In this document: positions 24,553-37,004 of the stretch, piece after piece
Layout: each line of letters starts with the position of its first letter
How positions within the stretch are numbered: the stretch's first letter is position 1
Origin: Moniliophthora roreri
Lineage: Eukaryota > Basidiomycota > Agaricomycetes > Agaricales > Marasmiaceae
NCBI GenBank assembly: GCA_001466705.2
Contig: LATX02000068.1
Location: 186,001 to 250,000, forward strand
DNA length: 64,000 bases
Reading direction: 5' to 3'
Notes under the pieces: generated by a model
The model's input: the letters and a program-made list of their open reading frames with translations, nothing else
What the model was told of the DNA's origin: nothing
Databases searched by the model: none
Program-made: the position numbers and the translations under genes

Positions 24553-26045
24553 ATGAAGGTGCGACCTTATTCTCCCCCGCATCCAATACTGATCATAGTC
24601 GTAGATTCTCGCTATCCTCTATAATGGCTACAAGGCCGCCGAAGAAGAGCCCCGTCTGCTCGGCACTGTCGAAAATAAGGCATGATAGATTACGTCTCAC
24701 GGAAACTTGGCCTCACCAATTCTCGTTCTTCCAGCTCGGTATGAAGGATTGGTTGGCATCGCTCGGCCATGAATTTGTTGTCACCAGCGACAAGGAGGGT
24801 CCCGATAGCGACTTCCAGAAGCACATCGTCGATGTAAGATTTGTGCACCGATCAACACTTGCGTCAAGCTCATTCCTCTGAATAGGCCGAGGTTCTCATT
24901 ACGACCCCTTTCCACCCTGGTTACTTGACACGGGATCTCGTTGAAAAAGTATGAGCTACGATTCCCAAGCTGTCAGCACTTGACGATTCTCTTTCGCAGG
25001 CGAAAAATCTCAAGCTCTGTATAACGGCCGGTGTAGGCTCTGACCACATTGACCTGAACGCTGCAGTGGATCACAAGATTCAAGTTCTAGAAGTTTGTTC
25101 CGATATTCTTCGCTGTTCTCAAGCCAGAAACTGATCATTCCATCTCATTCAACTAGGTTTCTGGGTCCAACGTGGTATCGGTCGCAGAGCATGTCGTCAT
25201 GAGCATTCTCTTACTCGTCAGGAACTTTGTTCCTGCCCATGAAGTTCGTCCCGTGAGAATAAACGTTGATAATGGTGCTAATATCATTTAGATGATCGAA
25301 CGCGGTGATTGGCAAGTTTCTGAAGTCGCTCGCAACGCCTTCGACCTCGAAAGTAAAGTCGTTGGCACCATCGGTGCTGGCCGTATTGGCTACCGTGTCC
25401 TCCAACGTCTAGTACCTTTTGACTGCAAGGAGTTACTATACTACGACTACGCTCCTCTACCCGCTGCTGCGGCTGAAGCCGTCAAAGCCCGCAGAGTCGA
25501 AGACCTCAAAGTAACTCATTCTTAGCTATATTGAAGTCATCGCTGATGATCGAGTTCTAGGAATTCGTGTCTCAGTGTGATGTGGTCACCGTTAACTGTC
25601 CTCTTCACGAGGGAACCCGCGGTCTCGTCAACGCAGAGTTGCTCAAACACTTCAAAAAGGGTGCCTGGCTCGTCAACACTGCTCGTGGGGCTATCTGTGA
25701 CAAGGATGCAGTTGCAGAGGCTGTGGGGAGTGGCCAACTCTCTGGATACGCAGGTGACGTCTGGAATGTCCAGCCCGCACCCAAAGATCATGTCTGGCGT
25801 ACCATGAAGAACCCTCTCGGCGGTGGGAACGGAATGGTACCCCACTATTCTGGAACTACTTTGGATGCCCAGGCTCGTTATGCTGCCGGTGCCAAGAGCA
25901 TTCTTGAGAACTATCTCAACGGCAAGCCTCAGGAGCCACAGAACATCATTATTGGCCTCGGTAAGCTCCATGCTACTTCGTCTACGATCTTCAACTCACC
26001 GGCATTCCAGGTAAATACGAGACCAAGGCGTACGGTCAGCGCTGA
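24553..26045 (+). CDS. FDH1: NAD-dependent formate dehydrogenase
   Basis: Oxidises formate to CO2 with NAD, removing formate from oxalate or C1 metabolism, probably in the cytosol. About 355-360 aa, with at least eight exons. The first coding exon is only ATG AAG, then [20 protein letters not shown]. The second large intron (24680-24734) has a GC donor. Motifs: [42 protein letters not shown] (substrate site), the Rossmann fold [42 protein letters not shown] (catalytic Arg), GYAGDVW and [17 protein letters not shown] (catalytic His). The last intron leads to [10 protein letters not shown]. All key residues are present. Confidence 0.95.
24680..24734 (+). other. GC-AG intron in the formate dehydrogenase gene
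   Basis: The reading frame ...GTVENK (AAT AAG) must join [11 protein letters not shown], as in all formate dehydrogenases. The junction needed is AATAAG|GCATGA ... TTCCAG|CTCGGT, a 55-nt intron with a GC donor. The only nearby in-frame GT donor (ACT|GTCGAA, 12 nt upstream) would delete the conserved VENK. Confidence 0.75.
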
Positions 26046-26153
26046 AGGGACATTATGTTAGGGTAAAGGCGCTCGAAGATCAAGAATGTATTATTATTAT
26101 TACTGTACAATATGAATAGCAATGCCTTTTGATATGATAACAAGACGGGACTG

Positions 26154-28481
26154 TTAAGATTCCCGCTTGATCCGCTCCTTCACCTGCTCCTTCGTAAACT
26201 TCTCTAGTGCGTTCGCACATTTGTGGTATATCGACCCTTCTTGGTTGTAGAACCGAGCATTGTCATAAATAAGCTGAGTATCAGCAACGAAGTCTTCCAC
26301 GGTCTCATATTGATTATTGTCAAGCTTGTGTTCCATGGTGCTGAAGTCTGTTTCTCGAATGAGAAGGGGGACTGTAGGGCTTGAGAAACGCTTACCCATT
26401 GGATTCTTGATAACATTGTGGTAATCGGGTACTTCTTCTGTGCTGACAGGTTCAACGAATGGCCATGCTTGATTATGATTTTGTAGCTCTCGCAGGAGAT
26501 GCTCCATAAACAGGCGATCGCCACTCTTCGGTATTGTCCTTCGGAGGCTATAAACGATACTTGGTACAAGAATCACGGATTATACGCATACCCACCTTTC
26601 TGCCATAGAGGGAGACCAACCACTCTCCCCTGTGAAACTTGAGCAGCAGTTGCAGAATCAAATCCAAAAGATAACTCACTCAGACCCGGGACATCCTTGG
26701 GGTCAACAATCATGTCAGGCGCTGCTCCTTGGAATTGCGGTAAACCAGGATGCACGATGTGGGACCGTGACATCTGCCGTATCTTGCTCATGATTGCTTC
26801 TTGCTGCAAAGCGACAATATTTGCTTTATCGAGATAATCAACCTTCCGCAACATCGTACATTGCATGATAGTGCCGCCCTCGTAATCTTTGATGTATCCT
26901 GCCCATACGGAGCGATCAAGAGTAATTTCCTTGGAAAATCCTTGCTTTTCAAAGTAGCCGACGGCGTAATTGTCGGCGTATGTCAGAAAATGCCACGTAT
27001 TTGGGTAAGCCTTTCGGATGTGCATCTTGAAGTGATCCATGAGCATTCCACCATAGCCCTACATCGATCATGAGTCGTGGATATTTGAGTGTGGCTCAAC
27101 CACCTACCTTGACTTGATCTACAGAAGCAGTCGCAAAGAAAACAATCTCTGCAAAGCCTCTCTGAGGAAATGGACGGTAACATATTCCTCCAACAACCTT
27201 GAGGCCACGCTTGATGATGGCAAGGGCTTTCGAGTTGCTGTCGTACACCAAACGCGCGATGTACTCTCGAGGCATCTTGGGTAGTTGCTTTTGGAAGAGT
27301 GTTTTAAGCCCAGTGAGAATAACTAATGAGCGTGGTTGCTTGTCGTCTTCAACGGCCGTGACTTCGATGATACCCTTTCTCAATTCAATGATCGCCGCTT
27401 TCTCGGTTTTGACAGGTGGCTGTAACAAAATAGTGAGCAAAAGTAATTGCGCTTCACGATTTTCTTACAGCGGCAGGCTCTGCAGCGTCTACTGGCACTC
27501 CAGTCGCAAGCCGATCTAATTGTGTCTCGTCCATCTTGTCTTCGATTTTAACTTTTGATTCGGTTTCAGTGGTGCCGTTCATCCGCCCGTTTAAATGAGC
27601 AGAAGTCGCTGGCACCCTTGAAGCCGCTGCAATTTTTTTGGAAGTTTTACCACCCTTCTTCGAGGATTTGGATGCAGTTTTCTGGGCCATACGAGCGGCT
27701 AGTGGACGGTCTTCTTCGTCGTCTTCTTCGTCGTCCTGGTGTATAGGATTAGAAACCTCATCTCCACCTTCTTCACTTCCTGAGGAAAAAGATATACGGC
27801 GTCTTTTGGCGGGAGGGGGTGCATCAAAGTCACTGAGAAGGGAGGACGTAGGAGAGGAAAGTGGAGGACTTTTGAAATGCTGTTCTGCATGGCGATTATT
27901 GAGTGAAATGAGTAAACCGTGTAAGGGCTCGTACCAGGTGATATAGGCGCGACATAGGATACTGGGAGCTTCATTCGCTGTCTGAGGGATACTATATCTG
28001 CGTCGGTATATTCGAAATCCAAGAGTTTCCCAACGTCCTGATGTTTGCAATGAGCTGAATCGGAACCATCAGGCAGAAATCAACACACCTATAGAGATTC
28101 TTCAGACAAAACAAAAAAGAATCCTAAAGTGACTCTGACCTGAAGATTTTCATCTAGGCGAACTGCAACTTGGCTTCTTCGTCTGAATTCCTCCGCACCA
28201 ATCTCATGTTTGTCGGCGCCATGCTCACTATAGCTGTGGCCGCAAGCACAAGAGTCAAGGTAAGGGTTCATTTCATCGTCGTCCGAGCCGTATTGTCCCA
28301 AATCTCCAAGGACTGGGTCATCATTTGAAGTATCGTCCGGAACAACTTCAACACCCGACGCCGGATGCAATCCATTACAGTCGACACAGATTGAACATGG
28401 TGTATGACGAGCTATTTTCAAACAGAGTTGAGCATGTGTAAGTTTGTCAAAGTCGGCTGAGGTAGGATAGGAATATTTCAT
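26154..28481 (-). CDS. GCN5: Histone acetyltransferase Gcn5 (SAGA/ADA), GNAT plus bromodomain
   Basis: Catalytic subunit of SAGA-type complexes, acetylating histone H3. About 650 aa, longer than yeast Gcn5 because of its N-terminal region. I chose [18 protein letters not shown] at 28481. An in-frame ATG at 28574 would add 31 residues. The N-terminal part has a Cys/His-rich PCAF-like segment ([25 protein letters not shown]), then a Ser/Asp/Lys-rich linker. HAT domain: [52 protein letters not shown] (catalytic Glu), [14 protein letters not shown] (acetyl-CoA loop, restored by splicing), [28 protein letters not shown]. Bromodomain: [37 protein letters not shown] (acetyl-lysine Asn). It ends ...VKERIKRES. 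Confidence 0.95.
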
Positions 28482-28638
28482 TGCGTGGCTTGAGGTGGTC
28501 GGAAGGAGAGGCGCGTTCTGACCACGTGACTCTTCACTGCAATTCTCCTGGGCTACCATCAAAAAAGTTTCCAAACTCCACCGTTATTATAGTCTTCCCC
28601 GATGTTTCTCTAGAACCAGAAGTCTACCCTGCACAACC
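28482..28638. promoter_or_regulatory. Divergent intergenic region (GCN5 / GH45-like gene)
   Basis: 157 bp (64 bp if the upstream ATG of GCN5 is used) between divergent start codons. No TATA box is evident. Confidence 0.4.
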
Positions 28639-29642
28639 ATGTTGTCTCTGCAGGTTCTCGGTACATTCACCTTCTTGCTTAGTTCCTTAGCCCAATGGAT
28701 AGACTATCCGGCGAATGGTTTCGCTACGATGACCCACTATGACCTTCCTAAGGATTACATTGCCTCCTGCGGTTGTACCGAGAAGAGTACTCACTACCCT
28801 ACTGCAGCCCTATCTCAAATGGCCTTTGGAAGCAGTGCAGCATACGGTGCGCCCATATGTTTTCATCCCCGTTAGTCTGGAAATAAATCATCAAGTTATT
28901 TAGGACCAGTGTGCGGACGCTGTTTTCGATTGACCTTACTCAATACCTTCACGTCAAATCCTCCATTCTTTCCGACAGAGTCCAACTCCGTTATCGTGAA
29001 AGTTACCGATAAATGTCCTCTCTCGAAGTCGGGTTGGTGTAACGGGACGGTGTATGGCAACAATAGGTACGCCTCTCAGCCAGACATCCTCTGTATGCTC
29101 ACTCCTGTTATCAAAAGGGGCGGCCATCAGTTAAACTTTGATCTTGCGTTTCCCTCGAGCTCGATTCCTTCAGATTTCTTCCCTTCCAATGTATCTTTAT
29201 ACGGGTTCACGGTGAGTAATTCGCGCTTGCCAGGCATTCACTATTCAGGGTATTTTTAGGACTTTGGGGTATGGAACATCAGCTATGAAAGCATTACATG
29301 TGACGACTGGGCAGGTGCAAGTGATGAAGGCGCTTTAGGAAGTTCACCAGGATTTGGGCCTGAAAGTGTCTGCTGCCCCGCAAATCCTACGGTACGTAGC
29401 TGACATTGTCTGCAGAACATTGTACTCATGACTCACACAGGGCTCTCCAAACGACACCTGTCCCTCTTACTCGGACGCTAATGGTATTGCGTGAGCAGTA
29501 CAGATTTGCTCTTCGAGACGAGAGCTAAAACTTAATTAGACCAGATACCACTACAAATGCAGCAATGTCGCCAACAATCTCATCTCTACCACTTATCCTC
29601 GCTGCATCTATACCATTGCTCGTGTATCTGAAAAGTGTATGA
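28639..29642 (+). CDS. Secreted GH45/expansin-like double-psi beta-barrel protein, probably GPI-anchored
   Basis: About 250 aa, six exons. It starts with a signal peptide (MLSLQVLGTFTFLLSSLAQW). The core matches small basidiomycete GH45 endoglucanases and expansins: HYDLPKDYIASCGCTEKS, ALSQMAFGSSAAYGPVCGRC, SVIVKVTDKCPLSKSGWCNG (the Asp of VTDKCP corresponds to the family acid), GGHQLNFDLAFPSSSIP, ISYESITCDDW. Cysteines are numerous and spaced as in Cel45A-type proteins. The C-terminus ends in a hydrophobic tail (SSLPLILAASIPLLVYLKSV) after a Ser/Thr-rich stretch, as in GPI-anchored proteins, so it is probably on the cell surface. Whether it hydrolyses glucan or only loosens walls cannot be told. 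Confidence 0.75.
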
Positions 29643-30787
29643 CTGGAATGTAGGTTAATTTATATTCAGATCTTTTTTTGGAATTATGGGAAAGGAGTAA
29701 AAATGACATGGTGAATATGCACCATGGATGGTATCAAGACTGGTCTTCCTTCTAATGACCGGAAGGATATCTAGAGGATAGCCGCTATCGTCTTTACAGC
29801 GCTATCAAATTCCGCATCCAACGTCTCGTTCCATATCCATGCCAATTGCAGCTTCGAGTCGTAGAACGAGATCTGGGGTTTGTCACCTTCAAGGTAGAAT
29901 CCTGAAACCCGAGAAGCTGAACCAAGTAACGAGTTGCCGTCGAAAAGCACTCAAATTGAACTACCTACGGCGTCGTGGTGGAATGGTATCCCCTTTGATA
30001 CACAGTTGTTCATTTGTCGTTTTTTACTAAGAGACTCGGAATAGTGATAGCAAACCTCGATGAATAATTTCTTCGGTTCATTGGAATGGTCCCTTTGATT
30101 GCGCCGTGCGAACGAAACCGTGAGGACATGATAGCGTTCCCTTGTAATGGCCTTTCGCATGGGGCATTTGTGCAGAAGGCAGACTTGAAAAAGATCGAAT
30201 GTGGCGCGTCTGATTGAATTCAGGCCCTAAAGAGTTAATTCACTCCATTCATTATCTATCACTGCTTTTCGTTCCTTCTCTGCTCTGCCTCTTAGTCCTT
30301 CTCATCCAATGAGAGCTTAGTGAATGTTCGGGGCCTTTTTTGCGCGTTCGTCTTTTCGTTCGCGTTGAAGGCCTGAACAGCTCTATCAGTCCGGCGCGCA
30401 GACAATACATGTACAATAATGGTCAAATTTATCAAGGGCCTTTGGAGACTGTACACACGGAAGGCGTGCCAATTCATTCTTCGGAATCATCAAGTTCGCC
30501 GACTACTGCACGGTCGCAGCCGTTGGCATACTTGGATACTCACTTTTGGAGAAACGAGGTTTAGGGAGACCGCATATACCATCTGTGACCTATTTGACAC
30601 ATTCAGTGCAACAAGCAATCGGGGAAAATGTACAAGCACATAGGTAGTGTACACGTATAATAGGCTTAATAAATGAATGTAATACTCCGCTAGTAGTGTG
30701 TGCCTGCTTCCTTCCGTCCAAGTCTCAAGCCAGTCTGATCAGATTTTTAAATTATCCGTCAGACGATCAGTATCGAAGTGATGAATC
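29643..30787. other. Gene-poor tract between two 3' ends
   Basis: 1,145 bp between the GH45-like and cyclophilin stops. It holds one coding-like minus-strand segment (29771-30160) and a second short minus-strand piece ending KRPRTFTKLSLDEKD near 30297. Nothing here is recognised. Confidence 0.4.
29771..30160 (-). other. Coding-like minus-strand segment, unrecognised
   Basis: A 3' exon-like segment encodes YLEGDKPQISFYDSKLQLAW followed by IWNETLDAEFDSAVKTIAAI and a stop at 29771-29773. A canonical intron (GTAGTT...GTTTCAG) joins it in frame to an upstream segment (NNCVSKGIPFHHDAVG). No start or full gene could be built, so it may be the end of a small gene or a relic. Confidence 0.3.
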
Positions 30788-32341
30788 CTACTTTTCTACG
30801 TCTTGTTCATCAACTCTTCTGTAGTAGCCTCGGCTACTTGCCAGGAACTCCTTCGCCTTCCTCATACCTCCAAAGTATACGAACGCGGTTCCAATGGCTC
30901 CGAAAAAAACAATGGCAAAAAAGAAGTTGCGGAAGAAATGGGATTCGACATCGTCAGATGGAATTGCAGAGGTGGAGGTAGACGAGGCGGTAGAGTTCTT
31001 ATCCGGCGTCGCCTCGACTGCGGGAGTAGTTGGAATTGTTGGTAGAGCCTGTTTACAAGCAAATCCATTTTATTTGTATGACGTTTTTATTTCACAGAGG
31101 AAAGCTGATCAGAGCTCAGCATGAAGAGGTACCTGGTTTCCATCAGCATCTGTTTCCAACTCGAGTTCCAGCTACAAAGGTCGTAAGCGTCGTTATTCCT
31201 CCTCGAGAACATAAGACTTGCCTCTCCACAGTCGGCGATGATAACATCCTCGACAGGTCGGTCAGACGGGCCCTTCTTCACATTTTCTGTACGAATGTAA
31301 GATGTCATATTGCTAGGAGTTGGGTATGATTCTTACCAATTGCATGGACAATGTCCATGCCATCGAGAACTTTGCCAAAGACAACCTGAGGTAAATGGAT
31401 AATCAGTCACTCACACATTGAACAAAGCAAGATCACCTACATGTCTACCATCCAACCAGCTAGTGACGACGGTGGTGATAAACTGAGGAATTGGATACCT
31501 CAGCTACGAGGCAAGACTTCCACATCCCTTGACTTACGAATTGTGAGCCTTGAAATCATTCATCAGCACATAACCTTGATTTCCTAATAACAGTGACCTA
31601 CCATTGGTATCCTTTCCAGCGTTAGCCATAGACAAAATACCAGGCGCGGTGTGGCGGAGTTTGCTATTGAAACCCCCTAGTGAGTAGATGTGCAGGTGGT
31701 CTAAGACGTCAAAACGTACAAGTTCTCGTCTGCAAACTTGTTTCTGTAGATGGACTATGTTTATCGGTGTAAGTGGCAAAATTCGTGGAGCTATAAAGAA
31801 CTCATACCTTTCCACCAGTTCCGTCACCATTAGCTGGAGTACTGTTAATGACTCGTCTTGCGCAGAAAGGACCGAAACTCACTGAAGTCACCGCCTTGGA
31901 TCCTAAGAGCATGTGAGCAGGACGGTTGTATGACACGCTTGAGCCACTCACATAAAGTCCTTGATAACACGGTGGAACTTGGAACCCTTGTATCCGAAGC
32001 CCAGCTCCGTACCATCCTTTTTCTTGCCAGTAGCAAGAGCACGGAAGTTTTCAGCAGTTTTAGGGACAGTCTACGAAACATGAGAATGAGTTCGAGCACG
32101 GGCGAAAGGCACGTACTCCTCCGAAAAGACCCAAGGTAACTGTAGTTTGCAAAATTCAGTGCGTAATTTTTGGGGGGGAATGAAAGTTCCACGAACTTCT
32201 TCCAAGGTCCTTGTCTCCTTGCTTAATGTCAAAGAAGATCTTGCTGGTAACCTTGGGACCCTTGGCGGCATCAGCAGGTTGGGCTACAAAAAATGCAGCA
32301 AGGGTAATGACAAGGGCAACGAGAGAAATACGACGGAACAT
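30788..32341 (-). CDS. ER peptidyl-prolyl cis-trans isomerase (cyclophilin B type) with optional membrane anchor
   Basis: Secretory-pathway cyclophilin, roughly 300 aa in the fully spliced form. A signal peptide ([20 protein letters not shown]) is followed by [55 protein letters not shown] (catalytic Arg, Phe and Gln), [19 protein letters not shown] and [17 protein letters not shown]. The C-terminal extension after [16 protein letters not shown] depends on the last intron (31049-31132). If spliced, an 80-90 residue tail carries a transmembrane segment ([20 protein letters not shown]) and a basic end ([20 protein letters not shown]), stop at 30788-30790. If retained, the protein ends VPLHAEL. 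One intron (31172-31221) has a GC donor. It assists folding of secretory proteins. The gene is head-to-head with DBP7. Confidence 0.9.
31049..31132 (-). other. Last cyclophilin intron with an in-frame HAEL-stop (possible regulated retention)
   Basis: 84-nt intron with donor CAG|GTACCT and acceptor AAACAG|GCTC. The frame continues into it as VPLHAEL and then a stop at 31109-31111. Splicing joins GNQ to [17 protein letters not shown] and the transmembrane tail in the same frame (phase 0). Confidence 0.7.
31172..31221 (-). other. GC-AG intron in the cyclophilin gene
   Basis: IADCGE must join [11 protein letters not shown]. The junction is GGAGAG|GCAAGT ... TTTGTAG|CTGGAA, 50 nt, with AG|GCAAGT being the textbook GC-donor consensus. 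There is no GT donor at the position the conserved CGEL requires. Confidence 0.8.
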
Positions 32342-32452
32342 GGTGGTAAGGAAAAGAGAGGAGACGTGGCGATTCGGCGAAATTGCCGGGAAAATATTCT
32401 CAACCTGTTCTCAACCCAATTTGGAAATGGGACCGATCGCTCGTTTCCTCCA
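32342..32452. promoter_or_regulatory. 111-bp divergent intergenic region (cyclophilin / DBP7)
   Basis: Start codons face apart across 111 bp. No TATA box is seen. Confidence 0.5.
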
Positions 32453-34929
32453 ATGGACGATGGGCTTGTACTCAACATTGCAGACGATGGCCCAGTCTCT
32501 AGACCTAGTTCTTCATCTAAAGGCGGTAGATGGACAGACAGGTATGTTTCTTTAATGTTTTCTTTCTAAAATACCTGTTTCATCACGGGCCCTTTAGATT
32601 AAAAACTAAAAGAATAGTCAAACGAAAGACAGCTTGGACCAAGCCTACCCATTCACATTCAGATCCTGCAGAGCGTCAACCAAAGCGACCTCGCACAGAC
32701 TCTGCGCCTCCTGCTGAACACAAATCCCACAACCTACCTACCCAAGTCATATCCTCGCTCTTCTCGTACAACCCCACGATTGAAACGCCGAAACATCATC
32801 CTCCAACAAAAGTCCCGACTCAGCCAAGTAATGCACCTCTTGCCGACTCTTCAACATTTTCCGGACTGGGTCTTAACCACCTCCTTTGCGCACATCTTTC
32901 GAGCAAGATGAACATAACAAAACCTACATCTATACAGCGCGCCGCGTTACCACCCATCCTCTCGACGTCTCCCGAATATACGGAACGAGATATCTTCATC
33001 CAATCACAGACCGGTTCCGGAAAGACACTCTCATACCTTCTGCCTATCATCCACGACCTTTTACCGTTAAGTTCCTTATCCTACATCGATAGGACAATCG
33101 GAACTTTGGCTATCATTATTGCCCCTACCAGGGAACTTGCCACCCAAATCTCCGAAGTTTTGGAATCTCTTTTGAAACTGCGTCTTCGTGCAGAGAACGA
33201 ATCTGCAGACGACGTAAACACGCAGAGAACCACGAGGTGGCTTGTCTCCGGTTTACTCATTGGCGGCGCGACCAGGACACATGAGAAGGCTCGAATACGA
33301 AAGGGCCTTCCAATCGTCGTCTCCACACCTGGTCGGCTCCTCGACCATCTTCAAAATACCAGCTCTTTTAATGTTGCAAAATGCCGGTGGTTAGTGCTTG
33401 ATGAAGCCGATCGTCTTATGGAACTCGGGTTCGAGGAGACTATTACGGGCATTCTTAAAGGCCTGGATGGCCACCGCAAACTTGCTGCTCAGGCTGTGAA
33501 AGATGGCATTGGAAAAGAAGTCGGTGGTTGGGATTGGGACCGGAAACGAAGAACGATCTTATGTTCTGCGACGATACGCGAAGACGTTCAAAAGTTGGCA
33601 GGCGCAACACTTTCAAAACCTCTCATGGTCAAAGCCACCGATCCAGAACTTCCATCTTCCAAACCCCAGACAAAGGAAATTACACCAGCCAGTTCTACCC
33701 TAACCAACTTCAGCCCACCGTCTCAACTCAGCCAGAACTACATCGTCGTTCCTCTCAAATTGAGGCTGGTGGTGCTGATTGCCCTCATACGATATCTAAT
33801 TGCTCAGAGTAAAGAACAATCCAATGCAAAGGCTATTGTTTTTGTTAGCTGTACCGATGCAGTCGATTTCCTTTGGAAGCTTCTGGGGGGAGCTGCCATG
33901 AGCGGAGATGATGCTGAGGACGAGGACTCCGCTAGGAAATCGGAAGTTTCTGAGGATGAGGACGGGGAGGCCACTTCCGAGCGGGAATCAACGCCGGTCA
34001 AGTGTTCCCTTCTACCGGATACAATGATATATCGGCTTCATGGTTCGCTATCGACTCAAACTCGTCTTGCCTCAATACGTGGTTTCGCAAGTGGTCCCAA
34101 AGGTGGATCGCGATTTTCAGTGTTGTTGTGTACCTCAGTTGCGTCTCGTGGTTTAGATCTCCCGCTTGTTCGTGGAGTCATTCAATACGACTTGCCAACT
34201 GAAGGAGGTGCCACCGAATATGTCCATCGGGTCGGTCGAACAGCTCGAGCTGGAAAAGGCGGAGAAGCTTGGAGCTTAGTAGCGCCATCTGAAGTTGAAT
34301 GGGTGAAGTGGGTTGAGGAGAAGATGGAGGCACAGGACAGCAGAAATACCATTTCATTGCGGGGCTCATCTGTGGAGGAGATACTTCAGATGGGTTTCGG
34401 TGGAAAAGGCAAAGAATATGAGGAGCGTGCGACACAGGTCCAGCTTTCATTCGAACGATGGGTTCTTCGAAACACAGAGGTGAGAATACATGGCATTGTC
34501 CTTCTATGACGACCAATACTTATCGGTTGATAGAATGCGGATCTTGCTCGAAGAGCATTTCTGTCTCATATGAGAGCTTATGCCACACATCCTTCGGACG
34601 AAAAGCATATGTTCCATATACGGCACCTACACATTGGACATCTTGCGAAGTCGTTTGCTCTTCGTGAGGCGCCCAAGGTTATCACCGGCTCAAAAATTTC
34701 AGGGAAGAGTCGGGAAAATACTCGGGGAAAGCCACAAAGAAAGCCCAAGAAGAATCCTGGAGAGAAATGGGAGGTCGACCACAGCGGTGATGCCGAAAAG
34801 CGGATGCAGGATGCAGTTCGCGCTCAGGGTAGACAGACAAAGAAAGGCGGTGCTATGGTCTCTTCCGGAACATCTGAATTCCAGATTGCGGGAGGATATG
34901 ATCTAGAGAAGCTTTTTGTTGCTAAATAG
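32453..34929 (+). CDS. DBP7: DEAD-box ATP-dependent RNA helicase Dbp7 (DDX31 family)
   Basis: Nucleolar helicase needed for 60S ribosomal subunit assembly. About 790 aa in three exons. The start [14 protein letters not shown] at 32453 is joined by an intron (GTATGT...CTTTAG) to [13 protein letters not shown] and a basic N-terminus. Motifs: Q motif [11 protein letters not shown], Walker [15 protein letters not shown], Ia [24 protein letters not shown] ([16 protein letters not shown]), SAT (LCSATIRED), then in lobe 2 [19 protein letters not shown] and [18 protein letters not shown]. The long insert between Ia and GG and the acidic insert (about 33905-33980) suit Dbp7. The C-terminus [20 protein letters not shown] ends LEKLFVAK. 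Only 57 bp separate its stop from the ESA1 start. Confidence 0.93.
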
Positions 34930-34986
34930 ATTGCTAGCCAGTTACTTACCTCGCGGCGTGAGAAAGAATATCATGTAATTTCTGTT

Positions 34987-36886
<1,900 letters not shown>

Positions 36887-37004
36887 CGGCATCCGTGCAG
36901 TCTGTATTGTACCACCTAGCTTTTATAATTACGCATATCAGCTCAGAGAACTTTGGAATGTATTCTATTAAAAACCTTTTCAATCCCCTTGAGTTCCAGA
37001 ATCG

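Noticed and set aside
31109..32341. Cyclophilin gene ending only at HAEL as the single true C-terminus
   Set aside because: A canonical phase-0 intron starts before this stop and leads to an in-frame tail with a clear transmembrane segment, so both ends must be considered.
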